From NCBI RefSeq assembly GCF_023053635.1, contig NC_086188.1, positions 3,861,001-3,925,000 of the forward strand: a stretch of 64,000 bases of DNA. Reading direction: 5' to 3'. Below, in pieces: positions 46,360-57,770 of the stretch; the stretch's first letter is position 1; each line of letters opens with the position of its first letter. The notes under the pieces are model-generated. The model ran no database searches. It was not told the origin of the DNA and saw only the letters and a program-made list of their open reading frames with translations. A program made the position numbers and the translations under genes. This DNA comes from Elgaria multicarinata webbii. Its lineage: Eukaryota; Chordata; Lepidosauria; Squamata; Anguidae.

Positions 46360-46640
46360 CATGTTTCATGGTTGCTATAGCAACAGCGACCTGATCGCTC
46401 TCTCCCCCCCTGCAGCCATGGTCGTCATGGCAACCCGGCGACCCCCCCCCCCCCGCACACCCACCGTCCCCTCCGGTCCGTGGCACAGGGGAAAGCGGCC
46501 ACTGCCGGTCTGCTTCCTTCCGGTGCGCCTCGCAGCAACCGCGCCTGCGCAAAAAAGCCACTTCCTGCCAAGCACCGGGGTGAGGGAAGAAAAGCCGCTC
46601 CTTCCGTTCATCTCGATGGTCCAGGCGGACTAAAAGGAGG
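46360..46640 (-). promoter_or_regulatory. Likely TFIP11 promoter
   Basis: GC-rich stretch upstream of coding exon 1, needed because that exon has a splice acceptor at 45583. Sites: X-box palindrome GTTGCTATAGCAAC (46371-46384), a half-site CATGGCAACC near 46427, a CTTCCGG ETS site near 46516, GCGCCTGCGC-like near 46542. The transcription start is inferred. Confidence 0.5.
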
Positions 46641-46764
46641 AGGAGCGGTTGGGGATGGAATTTTCCGGCTGGAAAGGAGAGAAGCGAAAAGAGGGGAGGG
46701 AGGCAGAAAGGACAGAGCCCCTGAGCATGGGCAGAGTGCTCTTCTTTCCTTCTTTCTAGGGCAG

Positions 46765-47142
46765 CCTTCTCCATCCTGGTGCCCTCAGATGTGTTGAACT
46801 ACAGCTCCCATCATTCCCAGCTAATGTGTCCAATGTCTTCCAGACGTGTTGAACTACAGCTCCTATCATTCCCAGCTAACATGGCCAATGTCTTCCAGAA
46901 ATGGCCAATGTCTTCCAGATGTGTTGAACTACAGCTCCCATCATTCCAAGCTAACATGGCCAATGTCTTCCAGACGTGTTGAACTACAGCTCCTATCATT
47001 CCCAGCTAAAGTGGCCAATGTCTTCCAGATGTGTTGAACTACAGCTCCTATCATTCCCAGCTAACATGGCCAATGTCTTCTAGACATGGCCAATGTCTTC
47101 CAGATGTGTTGAACTACAGCTCCCATCATTCCCAGCTAACAT
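46765..47142. repeat. Tandem array of MITE-derived units
   Basis: About six copies of a 50-60-bp unit (gttgaactacagctcccatc + attcccagctaacatggcc + aatgtcttccagatg). The unit comes from one arm of the tgttggactacaactccca MITE. A further piece follows at 47665-47720 after the LTR insertion. Confidence 0.9.
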
Positions 47143-47664
47143 TGTTGCAAAAATAGCTCGTTCCCTGGTGTACCAAGTCCAATACAGCACACAAGGAGGA
47201 GAGGAGATGAAGTATGGGTCTAACAATGTTTATTCTGCAGAATAAGAGACACAAGGTTGTTTTATGATGGTTTTAATTTTTGTGAACCGCCCAGAGAGCT
47301 TCGGCTATTGGGCGGTATAAAAATGTAATATATAAATAAATAAATAAATAAATAAAGGAGCTAATTGCTGCAAAGCATGTGCCTACCTCTCAAGGGAGGT
47401 AGCTAGGTTTTATACACTATCTTCTTTGGTGCTGCATACGTAGACACCATCTAACAGGAAATTTCTAGCTGGAAAAGAGAATACATTGCATTTTCTTTTG
47501 GCAAGCATCAACACAAAGAGATAGGTACTCACTGTTCCTTAAGAGAACATTAACTTGATTTTTGGTTATCTAGGAATGCTCCGGTCCAGATATTCCGACT
47601 TTGCAACATTTCATTAGCAACTACCATAGCAACTCTGCCTCAGAGAGGGCACTCTTTTCCAACA
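47143..47664. mobile_element. Solo LTR fossil
   Basis: Starts TGTTGCAAAA and ends TTTTCCAACA, with 4-bp ACAT duplications on both sides (47139-47142, 47665-47668), inserted into the tandem array. About 425 bp of LTR plus an L2 tail (47260-47357) inserted in it. No internal retroviral part; the 4-bp duplication fits ERV1- or Gypsy-like integration. Confidence 0.7.
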
Positions 47665-48449
47665 ACATGGCCAATGTCTTCCAGATGTGTTGGACTGCAC
47701 CTCCCATCATCCCCAGCTGAGGGGGATGATGGTCAAGTTTAGAAGTGAGGGAGGGATCAAAGGGAATGATAGCCTGGGTCAAGGAAGAGGGCCTCTTCTG
47801 GAAGGGCCAGCCTAGGGAGACCTACCTTACCCCTTCCTTGATGTCCTTCCACCACAGCACAAAGGTGTCAGAAGATTTTTGGGGGCCTTCAGTGATTTAA
47901 TTAAAGCCTACCATCTTTCTAGCAGTAGTGTAACAGAGGCGGCAACGTGAATGACTGCATCACCGGGCCATTTTTCAGAGCATGAGCAATGCCAGAGCGC
48001 CAGCGTCACGGAGGGACTCTCCGACAAGTGATAACAAGGCTTCCAAATTTTACCGATTTCCAGAGGGGTAGCCGTTAGTCTCTTCGGAGTAACAACAACA
48101 AAGTCTTGTGTCACCGTAAAAACTCGTTTTGTTTGGCATGAGCTTCGGTTGACACTGCCCACATTTCATCAGAGGCATTCAGTGTTAATTTCAAATTGAC
48201 AGATTTATATGCTCATGTTGGCAGCGGCGGTGAGTGTGTAAACTGTCGTCAAGAGGGAACTGAAATGCAACAAGTACAGACATCAATGATTACATTAATG
48301 GTTGCCACTCACAAGCAAATCAAGTATTGCTATTGTCCGTGTAGGATTAGGATAGAGGAAGTCAGAGAATGAGAGAAAGAAAGAGATTCCCCTCCCTTTT
48401 CTTTTCTTGGCTGAATTCCAACATCTGCCTGCACTTTTGGATTCCCAGG

Positions 48450-48760
48450 GTGTGAAGTACTTCTTCACACACTGCATAGTTAAAGTACCACGAGTTGTGG
48501 TGACGATGGCCACCAATTTGGAGGGCTTTAAAAATGGCTTGGATAAATTCCTGGAGGAGAAGGCTACCCATGGCTACTAGTCCTGATGGAGAAGTGCAAC
48601 CTCCAGTATCAGAGGCAGTAAGCCCGTGTACACTAGTTGGGGAACATGGGTTGGAGGGTGTTGTTGCACCGTGTCCTGCCTGTGGTTCCCTGGTTGACAG
48701 TTGGTCGGCCCCTGTGTGAACAGAGAGCTAGATTAGATGGACCCTTGGTCTGATCCTCTC
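48450..48760 (+). mobile_element. CR1 3' fragment
   Basis: Contains gttggggaacatgggttgga and tagatggacccttggtctga. Between TFIP11 and TPST2. Confidence 0.8.
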
Positions 48761-48999
48761 TTGGGAGCGTGGCTATGGAGGCTATCAGGATGAGTTCCTG
48801 CATTTCCGAATGCTACAATACTTTTACTGTTTATGCCTACTGTTCGTAATTGTCCTGTTGCTTTTATCTGCTCCCTGTTCCCTGCTGGTTGTTCCCTTTA
48901 ATGACTTCATTGCATTTTAATGGCATTTGTGTTGATGCTAGCGACCTTGAATTTATAGGAAAGCTGGGATAAATGCGTTTTTAATTAGTAAATAAAATG

Positions 49000-49430
49000 A
49001 AACATTTGAGATCTGATCATTAGAGAACGAACATTACACAGCACTCTAAAACAGAGCTTTGAAAAGGATGCAAGTGGGTTTAAAGAAATCTGCTCTGAGC
49101 AATACACGCCAAGGATCTCGTCGCCTTTCACAGATTTGGCCATTTTATGACAGGGACCAAGCACAGTACTTGTTTTGTCCTTGGGAGATGGAATCGTCCA
49201 AATTGTGCAAATAAAAGAAAACTGGGAGTGATTTGCATTGGACACGTGATGTGATGACATGGTTGGATGACAGATGGCCACTTTTGCGATTTGCAAATTT
49301 GCTTCTCTTCAAAGCAAGCGGGCACAGTTTCTTTCAAACCTAGTGTGAAAGAAAGCCAAAGTCACGCCTGAAACACAACGGCAGAACTGAGCCTAGGCTT
49401 AATTTCCTCCCCGTCTTCAGGTTCGAAACG
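49000..49430. repeat. Diverged repeat module X1
   Basis: Partly alignable with 51250-51770 (for example gcaaatttgcttctcttcaa versus gcaaatgttcttctcttcag). Not a family I recognise. Confidence 0.4.
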
Positions 49431-49864
49431 GGCATCACAAACGTGACCGTGGGAAGGGCAGCTTTACAAGAAAGTAAGAGAATGATCTGGGGAAAGCCAC
49501 CATGGGGAGAACATTCCCCAGATCAAACAGATCCTCTCGACTTGGCAGCAGTTTTGAAGAGCCGTAGCTTGAAATGGTCTGTTTTAATACGGTTCTCTTG
49601 TCTCCATCTTACATCTCCCAACAACGATCAAGATAATGAAAAGGAAAACAGGAACCCTGAGCCCTTGAGGAAGTGGGGGAAATTTCTGGGTGTTTAGATG
49701 CTGGATGTGTGATTGCGGTAGGTAAAAATTAGCAACATTTCTCTGCAGCCCCGGGGAAGCACGGGTGTGGCGAGAACGGGCAGGAGCAGATGAATGTGGC
49801 AGCTGACCAGGAGAAAAGCACATCCGTGCAGGTCAGCCCAGGTGAGGCAGGTAAGGTTTGCTGT

Positions 49865-50490
49865 TTTTCAGATTCCAAGGCTTTAAAAGGTGTGGGAAGT
49901 TTCCAGCGGCCGTGACCGAGGGAGTGGCACATGGGATTCTTGTCCGAGCCGAGAACAGTGCCTGATGTGCAAGAAAGCAGCTGGTAGGGAGAGGCACGGA
50001 TTGGGATGCGTGCCAGTACCTCTGCCAAACCAGGCCCTCCAGCGAGAAAGCAACTCCTGCTGCAATCCCTCACGACTGCCTCCCGCTTGCTCCTCTGTTG
50101 GGCTTTCAACGGCTCCTTGTAGCTTTTGGACGTGATCAAATATTAATCGCGCAAGATAGGCGGTGGAGGTGGAAAGGGGGGGCGGAGAGGGGTGAATGCA
50201 CAAGCCGCAGCCCTATCAAATATTCATTCGCCCACCCCTGCCAATAAAGACGTCGGAGAATCCATTACCCTGACAATACGCTCACCTCGCCCTGGGAAGT
50301 TCATTTTGTTGCTCGCCTGCCCCACTGGCTTCTCTCAAACAAGCAGAGGGGAGATGAATCCTGGGCTGGGGAGAGAGGAAGGAAAAGCCACAAGGCCGGT
50401 GAGATGCTAAGCAGATTGGCTGGTGGGCCTTGAAGCTGACCTTCTCCACAGCTGGTTACTGCCAGATGCTGACGGCATCTCCATTTTCTC
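49865..50490. repeat. Duplicated segment Y, copy 1
   Basis: Aligns in the same orientation with 58490-59145. The core 50125-50480 is over 90 percent identical by eye (ccaataaagacgtcggagaa, cattaccctgacaatacgct); the upstream part is weaker. No coding frame is kept. Confidence 0.9.
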
Positions 50491-50502
50491 TTGCTGCAGA
50501 GG

Positions 50503-50692
50503 GAATTAGGAGCTGCCTCATATTGAGTCAGACCTTCGGTCTAACTAGGCCAGTATTAGCGACACTGACTGGCAGCCTCGGCTCTCCAGGATTTCAGTCA
50601 AGAATTTTCCCTAGTCCTACCTCGGGGATCGAACCTGCAACCTTCTGCATGCAAAGCAGATGTTCTCGCACCGAGCTACAGCCGCTGCCCCA
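50503..50692 (-). mobile_element. tRNA(Ala)-like SINE (minus)
   Basis: The reverse complement carries gctgtagctcggtgcgagaa (A box) and gcaggttcgatccc (B box) and ends in the gtctgactcaatatgaggca-type tail. Confidence 0.8.
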
Positions 50693-50849
50693 GAATTGGG
50701 GGCAAAGGAGGAAGGCTGTATCTGAACTGTAAGGAGAGGCGTTTTGAAACTTTCACTTGCTGGCTGGATCTTTGAGAGGGAAGGGAGCCCTCTTCATCTC
50801 TGGGCACTCTTTTTGCATTTAAGAAATATCCTGTTTTTGCTTTTAAAGC

Positions 50850-50950
50850 CTTCATCTTTTTTCATGTTCTATTGGGGGGGTTAACTTTGTGAACTGCCCA
50901 GAGAGCTTTGACTGTTGAGTGGTAGAGAAATGTAGCACGTAAATAATAAG
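50850..50950 (+). mobile_element. L2-type tail remnant
   Basis: gaactgcccagagagctttg, tagagaaatgtagc, then A-rich. Confidence 0.55.
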
Positions 50951-51249
50951 GAAGGAAATAAAATAAGAGATAGCTGTATATGATTCCACACACGCGCCTG
51001 ATGTTCATACATTTGCTCTGTTCTGCAAACACCGGGGGGAAAATATGCCGAGATAATCGAAGCACCCTTAACCCTGATGCGCGAGATGTGGTTACGGCAC
51101 ATTAGTCTCCTTTAATATCACAACAGTTCTTAACTCAGGCAAAACAAGACAACACAAGGTGTGAAGGAGGCAGCCTCATATATTTATTTACGAATTAATA
51201 AATAAATCTATTTGACTTTTGTAAATTACAAATCAGAGAGAGAGAGAGA

Positions 51250-51770
51250 ATGAAAGGAGGGCGAGTTCGGGATTGTCACCTGTAAGACAAAAGCACTCTA
51301 ATGAGGTTATATTAATGAAGCTCTCTGAGGTCTGCGAATTAGAGGACAAAAATGACAAGACACTTTTAAACAGCTTTAAAAAGGTCTCCGGCCGACAAAT
51401 AGAAAATCTCCGATATACTTTATGGTTCCCTTTGATTTCCACAGATGTCACCCTTTCCCAGAAGAGTGTCCAAACAAAGTCGACGACTTGGTCCTCTCGG
51501 AAATGTCCAAACTTGGCAAATAAATGCAAAAAAAGGGTGGGGAAGTGTTTCACGGAGAGCACTTGATTTGGCAATATCAGTAGCAAGCAATATGCTTGGA
51601 TAACCGATTTCCAGTGTTGCTAGTTGCAAATGTTCTTCTCTTCAGAGCAATGGGAAGCAATCTGCAACTACAGGGGTGAAAGAGGAAGGAAGCAGAAGTT
51701 GTTGCTGAAACATGTCAAAGCACTGGTTTAACCACGCCTAGCCTTCGTTTCCTCCCCTCTAGGACCAAGT
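51250..51770. repeat. Diverged repeat module X2
   Basis: Partner of 49000-49430. A (GA)n tract precedes it at 51236-51249. Confidence 0.4.
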
Positions 51771-51904
51771 TTACAAGGCAAGACCCACCCCCTACCCTGG
51801 ACAGCCCTCCAACCCAGCTTCATGAACTTAAAAAAGGTTGCTGTAGAGCTGAAGGATACGAGCCGGACTTCCCTGGAAAGAAGACGGACTCTTTGGGTCA
51901 AATA

Positions 51905-52250
51905 GCCTGTTTAGCCTGGAGAAGAGAAGATTGAGGGGAGACATGATAGCACTCTTCAAATTGTCACACAGAGGAGGGCCAGGATCTCTTCTCCATCATC
52001 CCAGAGTGCAGGACACGGAATAATGGGCTCAAGTTACAGGAAGCCAGATTCCGGCTGGACATCAGGAAAAACTTCCTGACTGTTAGAGCAGTATGACAAT
52101 GGAACCAGTTACCTAGGGAGGTGGGGCATTCAAGAGGCAGCTGGACAACCATCTGTCAGGGGATGCTTTAAAAGGTGGATTCCTGCATTGAGCAGGGGGT
52201 TGGACTCGGCCTTGTAGGCCCCTTCCAACTCTACTATTCTATGATTCTAC
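51905..52250 (+). mobile_element. CR1 LINE 3' fragment
   Basis: Starts tttagcctggagaagagaag and ends ctattctatgattcta. Internally shortened relative to other copies. Confidence 0.9.
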
Positions 52251-52700
52251 GTACCTGGAAATCACGAGCTTTATCAGTGAAAAGCAGTCGTATTTTGAGT
52301 CCCCTACGAAAACACACACACAAATACACAAGGATTAGCATCTTATTTGTGGCCTTTGGATGTGTGAAGTTCAACCTTTCGAAACAGACAGGAAAACAGT
52401 CTGTCCAATGCATTTTAACTTTTCTTCCCCCCCCCCCCCTGCCCCGCACAAACAAAAACAATTCAACCCTGAATTCGCCCCAGTTCTTGATCCTGGATTG
52501 AAATGTTACGCTTCTAATGTACTGTACCCTGCCCAGAGGTTATTGGACGGTTTAAAATCACTACTCTCACTTCCCCTTCTTCTCACCTCTCCTGAAAACT
52601 ATCAAGACTAATAAGGGTGAGAGAGCAAGCTGGGCAAAAGGGCCAATGCGCCTGGTTGGTTTCGGTGAGCGGGTGGAGGAGGGCAGAGCTTAAAACACAC

Positions 52701-55700
52701 CTGAAGGTGTCCTTTCAGGTTGGCAGGTGTCTTAAAATCCCCGTTCAGAACCTGAGAAAAGAAGAAAAGAACGTCAAGCATGCATCTGCCCCGCCTCATC
52801 GCTTTGCTGATTGGTCTTACGCCAAAGCCAAGGACTGCACAGTCTGTCACCCAGAATGCAGTGCGAAGATGCCCTCCTAAGCCGCCACCTCCGCCATGCC
52901 TGAAGGGTAGTCCTCGATACAACGCAAAAGCTTGCTGTTTTGTGCACATCGTCCGACACTCCTGGTCCATCAAGAATAAAGCGATCCTCTGAAGTGGACT
53001 TCCCCAACCTGGCGCCTCCCAGATGTGTTGGAATACAACACCCAGAATCCCCCAGCTAGCTGACTGTGGAGCATGCTGGGAATTGTACTCCGACACATCT
53101 GGAGGACGCCAGGTTGGGGATGGCTGCGCTGAAAGAATCTGGAGCCTAGCCAATATTTAAAGCGTTTAATTACTGCAATTAAAGGATTACAGCTGCAAGT
53201 CCAAAAACGAAAATAAACTGAACTGGTTCAGCTTGTCCCATGGGCCAGAAAAGCACCCTTCCTTGAGCGAAGGAACGTGGTGGAGCTCAGACAGAGAAGG
53301 ACCTGCGTTTCTCCAGGACCACTGCGGTGCCTTCTCCGAGGGAAGCATTCGTCAGCTGCTCGCGGGGATGCTGTGATCAAGCCACAAACATCCCCCCTAC
53401 TTTGCCCAAATCCACAAACCGAAGGGTTTAGAACAGTGGTTCCCAAAGTGGGCGGTGGGATTGCATAGAGGACGTTAAGAGGCAAAGGGGCGGCAGGGGG
53501 GCACTCGAAGTGGTCTTTTCCGAGAAGCGCCTCTCCAGAAGGTCTTAAAACCCAGGGACATTTTTATGGGAGAAGGTAGTTTGGTCCCAAGCCATATAGG
53601 GGAAGAATCCACAAGTGTATTAATACAGTTTAAGAAGAGTCCTTTTAACGGTGAATTGTAATGTTTCAAAAGCACCAAAACGCTAATGAAGAGACATACC
53701 CTGCTTGGTGTGCCCCGCCACGCCGGCTGCAAAACCGAGGCGTTCGCCCTCTTTTCCCCCCCTCCCTCGGCAAGCCTGCAGCTGGTGCTTCCCATTTAAA
53801 GGGGGCGCGCGCAGTACGGTCCCTTTTTCATTCTCAGCTCCTCAGCCCGGGCGTCCAGACCAGCAGGATCCAGAGGAGCGCGGCCCCTTCAGTTATGTTT
53901 AATTGAATAAACTAAAAAAAATGTAATTGGATTTTGAATAAATATTAAATTAATTGTTACTGTTTTGGATTTTATTGTTATTATCTTCCTTAGTGGGTCG
54001 TTGAAAACCGCTATTCTGAATAATGATTTTTATAGTGTAGGGTAGGGGGCACTGGGCATGAGTTTGCGGAACCAAGGGGGCGGTGACCTGAAAAAGTTTG
54101 GGAACCACTGGTTTAGAACCTCTGCTGAAAACCACCGGCTTGATGAGAAAGTTCCGAACTTTGCGCGGAGAGTTTAAAGTTCCTCACCAGTCACCACTTC
54201 AATGTGCTTTAAAGCAGCAAGGGCTGGGGGGAAGGGATTCATTTTTGAACCGTGTTGCTGCAAGTTGGGATTCGCCCTTCCACAGGGACCGACTGCTCTT
54301 AGCCCTGTGTCTTCCCCACCGTAAGGCTATTTGCAACTCCAGGGGAAGGATTTAAATTGGGAAAACAGTGCCAATTTGCACGGCTGCTGGTTTTTTACTC
54401 CGGTTTTACTCCTGGGGAACATGGGCGGGAGTGTGTTGTTGCTCGTGTCCTGCTTGTGGATTTCCCGTGGGCAGCTGTGTGAACAGAATGCTGGACCAGA
54501 AGGACCCTTGGTCTGATCCAGCATCAGGTTGCTTCTTATGTTCTTATCCTGTTTTAAACTTAAGATGTTTTAGATCACTTTTTACTCTGTATTTTATGGT
54601 GACAAGGTTTGCTTTGTGAACTGCCCAGAGAGTTTCAGCTATGGTGTGTGTGTGTGTGTGTATAGAAATGTAGTTAATTTAAAATAAATTAGATTACAAT
54701 CAGTCAGCCTCTCCTGACACAGCACCTGCGTTAGTTAAGAATAAAAATCAGGAGATCCCGTCGGGAACCTGGCCGTTTCCATCTCACAGCGCTAAGGCGA
54801 TGCTAATTCAGCCAGCTTTCTAGAGATGATAAAGATTATTCCCCTTTCTTTAAAGAGTCAGCGCCATCCGCTTATGGTAGTTTGCTTTGGGCCATGTTCT
54901 CACGGAGAAAAGCCTCTTTGCTGAGCTGCCGTAACATGTAGGGAAATTTAATCAGTTAAGCAGTTGATGAGTATGCTAAATGCCAGACAACCACACCATC
55001 TTTTATTGAGCGACGCTGAGCTGGTGGCAAAGTGCGCGGCTCCAAGCAACCGGGGAATCCGACAGGCCCCTTGCGCACTTACCCTGTGGGTGTTGTTGAT
55101 CACCAACGGGTCTGGGTTCCCATAGTTGGGTGGGTTTGCATAGGGGTCGTAGCCCAGCCTGGCCAGCATAGGGGCAATATGGCCCATGTCCTGCAGCACG
55201 TCCGCCGGGATGTGTCCTAGCCACTTGCTCAAGGCCTCCATGTTCACCGGCTTGATCACCTGGTCTGTGGATCGCTCGATCCTGCACGGGGACAAGAAAC
55301 AGCAAGGCCGTGTGTTTCCCAAAATGTCTTCATCTGCACAAACGTCCCCATTATTTTCTCTACGTGCCCTTTTGGTCTTCACTCAGGCTGTTGTGCTAAT
55401 GGTTTGCGAGAGGCCAGAGTAACTTAGGTCGGACAAACGCCCGTTGATAAACTGAAGGACAGGCTTAGCCATCGTCTTGATATCAGTTTAAGACTTAAGT
55501 GCAGCTTATCAGCCTATTTTTAGCCGTAGGTTCAGTTTCTAAACCCCACTTTTGGTCCAGTTTAAAGAGTGCAGGTTTAGAAAGGTGCTCAGTAGTCCCA
55601 TGCATTCACCAAAGAACTCAACCAACTGAATCCCCCTTTAAGCGCCATTCTTTGTAGTCCAGTGCAGCCCACAGGACTTGAGTCACACACCCTTGTTGTA

Positions 55701-57770
55701 ACTAGGCCGTCTTGACAAGGCCCACCTCGCGTCAACACTGCTGGCTTTTCGGCACCAGGTTAAAACTTTTCTCGTTTCCCAGGCATTTCGCAATACGTGA
55801 CGAGCTTCACTGATCCTGGAATCATGCGCTCAAGTTACAGGAAGCCAGATTCCGGCTGGACATCAGGAAAAAACTTCCTGACTGTTAGAGCGGCACGACA
55901 ATGGAACCAGTGATCTAGGGAGGTTGTGGTCTCTCCCACACTAGCGGTGTTCAAGAGGCAGCTGGACAACCACCTGTCAGGGACACTTTAAGGTGGGTTC
56001 CTGCAGAGCAGGGAGTTGGACTCAATGGCCTTATAGGCCCCTTCCAACTCTACTATTCTATGATTCTATGTCTTTATAGTTGCTTATAAAGTTGTTTATA
56101 GTTGTTTTTAGAGGAAGCTATAGAAGAGGCAGAGCCTGTCAGAGGAAGCTACAAATTAAAAGTGCAGTAGCCCCCAAGTGCCTCCATGGTTCACACCAAG
56201 CTGGGGTCAGCGCTGCAATTCTGTTTTATTACACACACACACACACACACACACAAATTGCCAAAAAGGCACTACCACCTTCACTGACATGATGGAGAAC
56301 AGAAGCTGATGAATTAAAGGGCAATTCGTCATCAGTCCCACAGGAAGCAATATAAGAGGCAGAGCCTGTCAGAGGAAGCTACAAATTAAAAATGCAGTAG
56401 CCCTGAAGAGCCTCCCTAGTTCATACCGTGCTGGGAACAGCGTTGCAATTCTGTTTTATTATCCACCCCCAAATTGCCAAAACTTAGGCCTGGCGGGGGA
56501 GGGGGGGACATGGTAAGACAAAACACAGAACGTTGGAATGTAAGGACTTGGTAAGAAGGTTGTCTGGATTCCTCACCTAAAGTGAGGAAATGAAAGAGTG
56601 GCAATTGCAGGGGGGAAAGGTAGTGCGGGAGCACCCCCTAGCTGCAGACCCTGCCTCTGACATTCCAAAGAAAACTGGAGCTGCTCACCTCAAGGCTGAG
56701 ACAGTCCCCCCCCTCCACATCTCACCAGGAAGCAGCTTTCAACTGAGTCAGACCAGTATTGTCAACACTGACTGGCAGCAACAGCTCTCCAAGGTTTCAG
56801 GTGGGATTCTTTCCCAGGCCTTCCAGAGATGCTGCCGGGGGTCGAACCCTGGGCCTTCTGCGTACAGCGCAGGGGCCCTCACCCTGAGCTACGGCTACTG
56901 CGGGGGATGCGACAGGAGCCCCAGCACTCACTTGGAGAGCGAGACTCCGCCCGGCTTCCCAATCAGCTCCTCATGATGCAGCACCGCATCGCTCCAGGCG
57001 ATGTCCAGGAACTCCATGATGGCCCGCATCGACTTCTGGGGGTGCAGGACGAGCTGTTCGTAGTAGACCGGGAGGCATCTGGACCGCCCAATCTCTAGAC
57101 ACTGGGAGTACATCACCTCGATGGCTTTGTTCCACTTCGTCAAGCAGTCCCGGTAGCTGCGGAGGTCAAAGCCGGCGATGGTGACCTTCCTGGTGATCAT
57201 GGAATGGACCGAGGCCCGGCCGTCGCGCACCATGAGGAGGAACTTGGAGTTGGGGAAGAGGTGGGACAGGTAAATGGAGGACTTGAGCGTGAAAGGGTCT
57301 TTGTTGCAGAGGTACCGGGCCGGCTCCCCGTGCTTGGCTATCACCTCCAGGATGAAGGCCTGCATGGCCGCGTCCAAGACCTGGTCCGTCACCCCGGCCT
57401 CATCCAAGCGCATCTTTTCCCGCCCGGATTTGGACCAGGCTTGGCGCATGGCCAGCACGCGCGGGATGATGCGCGTCTCTTCCCCGCAGCGCACCTCCGG
57501 GTGGGCGTCCAGCATGGCCCGCATCAGGGTGGTCCCGCTCCGGGGGACGCCGCCGATGAAGATCAGAGGCATCTCCTTGCTGTAGCGGTATTCCACCCGG
57601 TTGGAGTCCAGCATCACCAGCTCCTCGTTCTCCGGGCGCATCAGGCCCCGGTTGGCGCCTTGGCCCAGCATCTGCTGGCACTGCAGCATCTGCTGCCCCA
57701 GGTGGGCAGAGACCATCAGGGCGATGGCAAAGCCCACCCCCAGGAGAACCCGCCGCATCGTCACCCGCAT
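52701..57770 (-). CDS. TPST2: TPST2, protein-tyrosine sulfotransferase 2 (last exon not found)
   Basis: Coding exons on the minus strand: 57770-56932, 55281-55083, 52751-52701, joined in phase to 363 codons; human TPST2 has about 377 residues, so about 13 C-terminal residues in one more exon are missing from my model. It is a Golgi type II membrane enzyme moving sulfate from PAPS to tyrosines of secreted proteins. Residues 8-24 are the signal anchor ([17 protein letters not shown]). The 5'-PAPS loop is [15 protein letters not shown] (73-87), followed by the catalytic Glu in [11 protein letters not shown] (about Glu98), Lys in [12 protein letters not shown] and the [12 protein letters not shown] region. 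[21 protein letters not shown] closes the known part. The first coding exon continues upstream to an acceptor at 57858, so the 5'UTR is spliced. The exon 3 donor (CAG|GTGTGT) is weak; reading through it stops at 52608. Confidence 0.95.
53000..53125. mobile_element. Foldback MITE, hAT-like
   Basis: cttccccaacctggcgcctc and inverted gacgccaggttggggatgg arms with catctgg/cagatgtgttgga inner arms. Related to 35325-35459. Confidence 0.75.
53434..54110. mobile_element. hAT-type nonautonomous transposon, longer copy
   Basis: Inverted relative to 44220-44780 and about 115 bp longer. Termini CAGTGGTTCCCAAAGTGG and its partner ending GGGAACCACTG, with exact 8-bp duplications GTTTAGAA (53426-53433, 54111-54118). 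In TPST2 intron between exons 2 and 3. Confidence 0.92.
54405..54690 (+). mobile_element. CR1 tail followed by L2-type tail
   Basis: gaacatgggcgggagtgtgt and tggtctgatccagcatcag, then from about 54550 gaactgcccagagagtttc with a (GT)n at 54640-54660. Confidence 0.7.
55700..55800 (+). mobile_element. L2 fragment
   Basis: cttgacaaggcccacctcg and ggcaccaggttaaaactttt match the L2 C-terminal region of 18003-18578. Confidence 0.65.
55825..56072 (+). mobile_element. CR1 LINE 3' end
   Basis: ccggctggacatcaggaaaa to ctattctatgattctatg. TPST2 intron 1 of the coding part. Confidence 0.9.
56110..56480. repeat. Two-copy direct repeat, period about 232 bp
   Basis: agaggcagagcctgtcagag with following gaagctacaaattaaaa and attctgttttatta occurs at about 56125-56245 and 56357-56465. 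A (CA)n sits in the first copy at 56231-56254. Confidence 0.9.
56735..56905 (-). mobile_element. tRNA-like SINE (minus)
   Basis: Same family as 50503-50692: gctttcaactgagtcagacc end, gggggtcgaaccctgg B-box region and gagctacgg A-box region. It ends about 25 bp from the TPST2 exon 1 donor. Confidence 0.8.

Noticed and set aside
46371-46633. Plus-strand open frame in the TFIP11 promoter region
   Set aside because: Low-complexity proline-rich peptide from C-rich DNA, no homology.
49128-51629. Similar short minus-strand peptides in modules X1 and X2 as a hidden paralogous gene
   Set aside because: Frames are short, start at different points and similarity is as expected from DNA-level duplication; no splice or codon signal.
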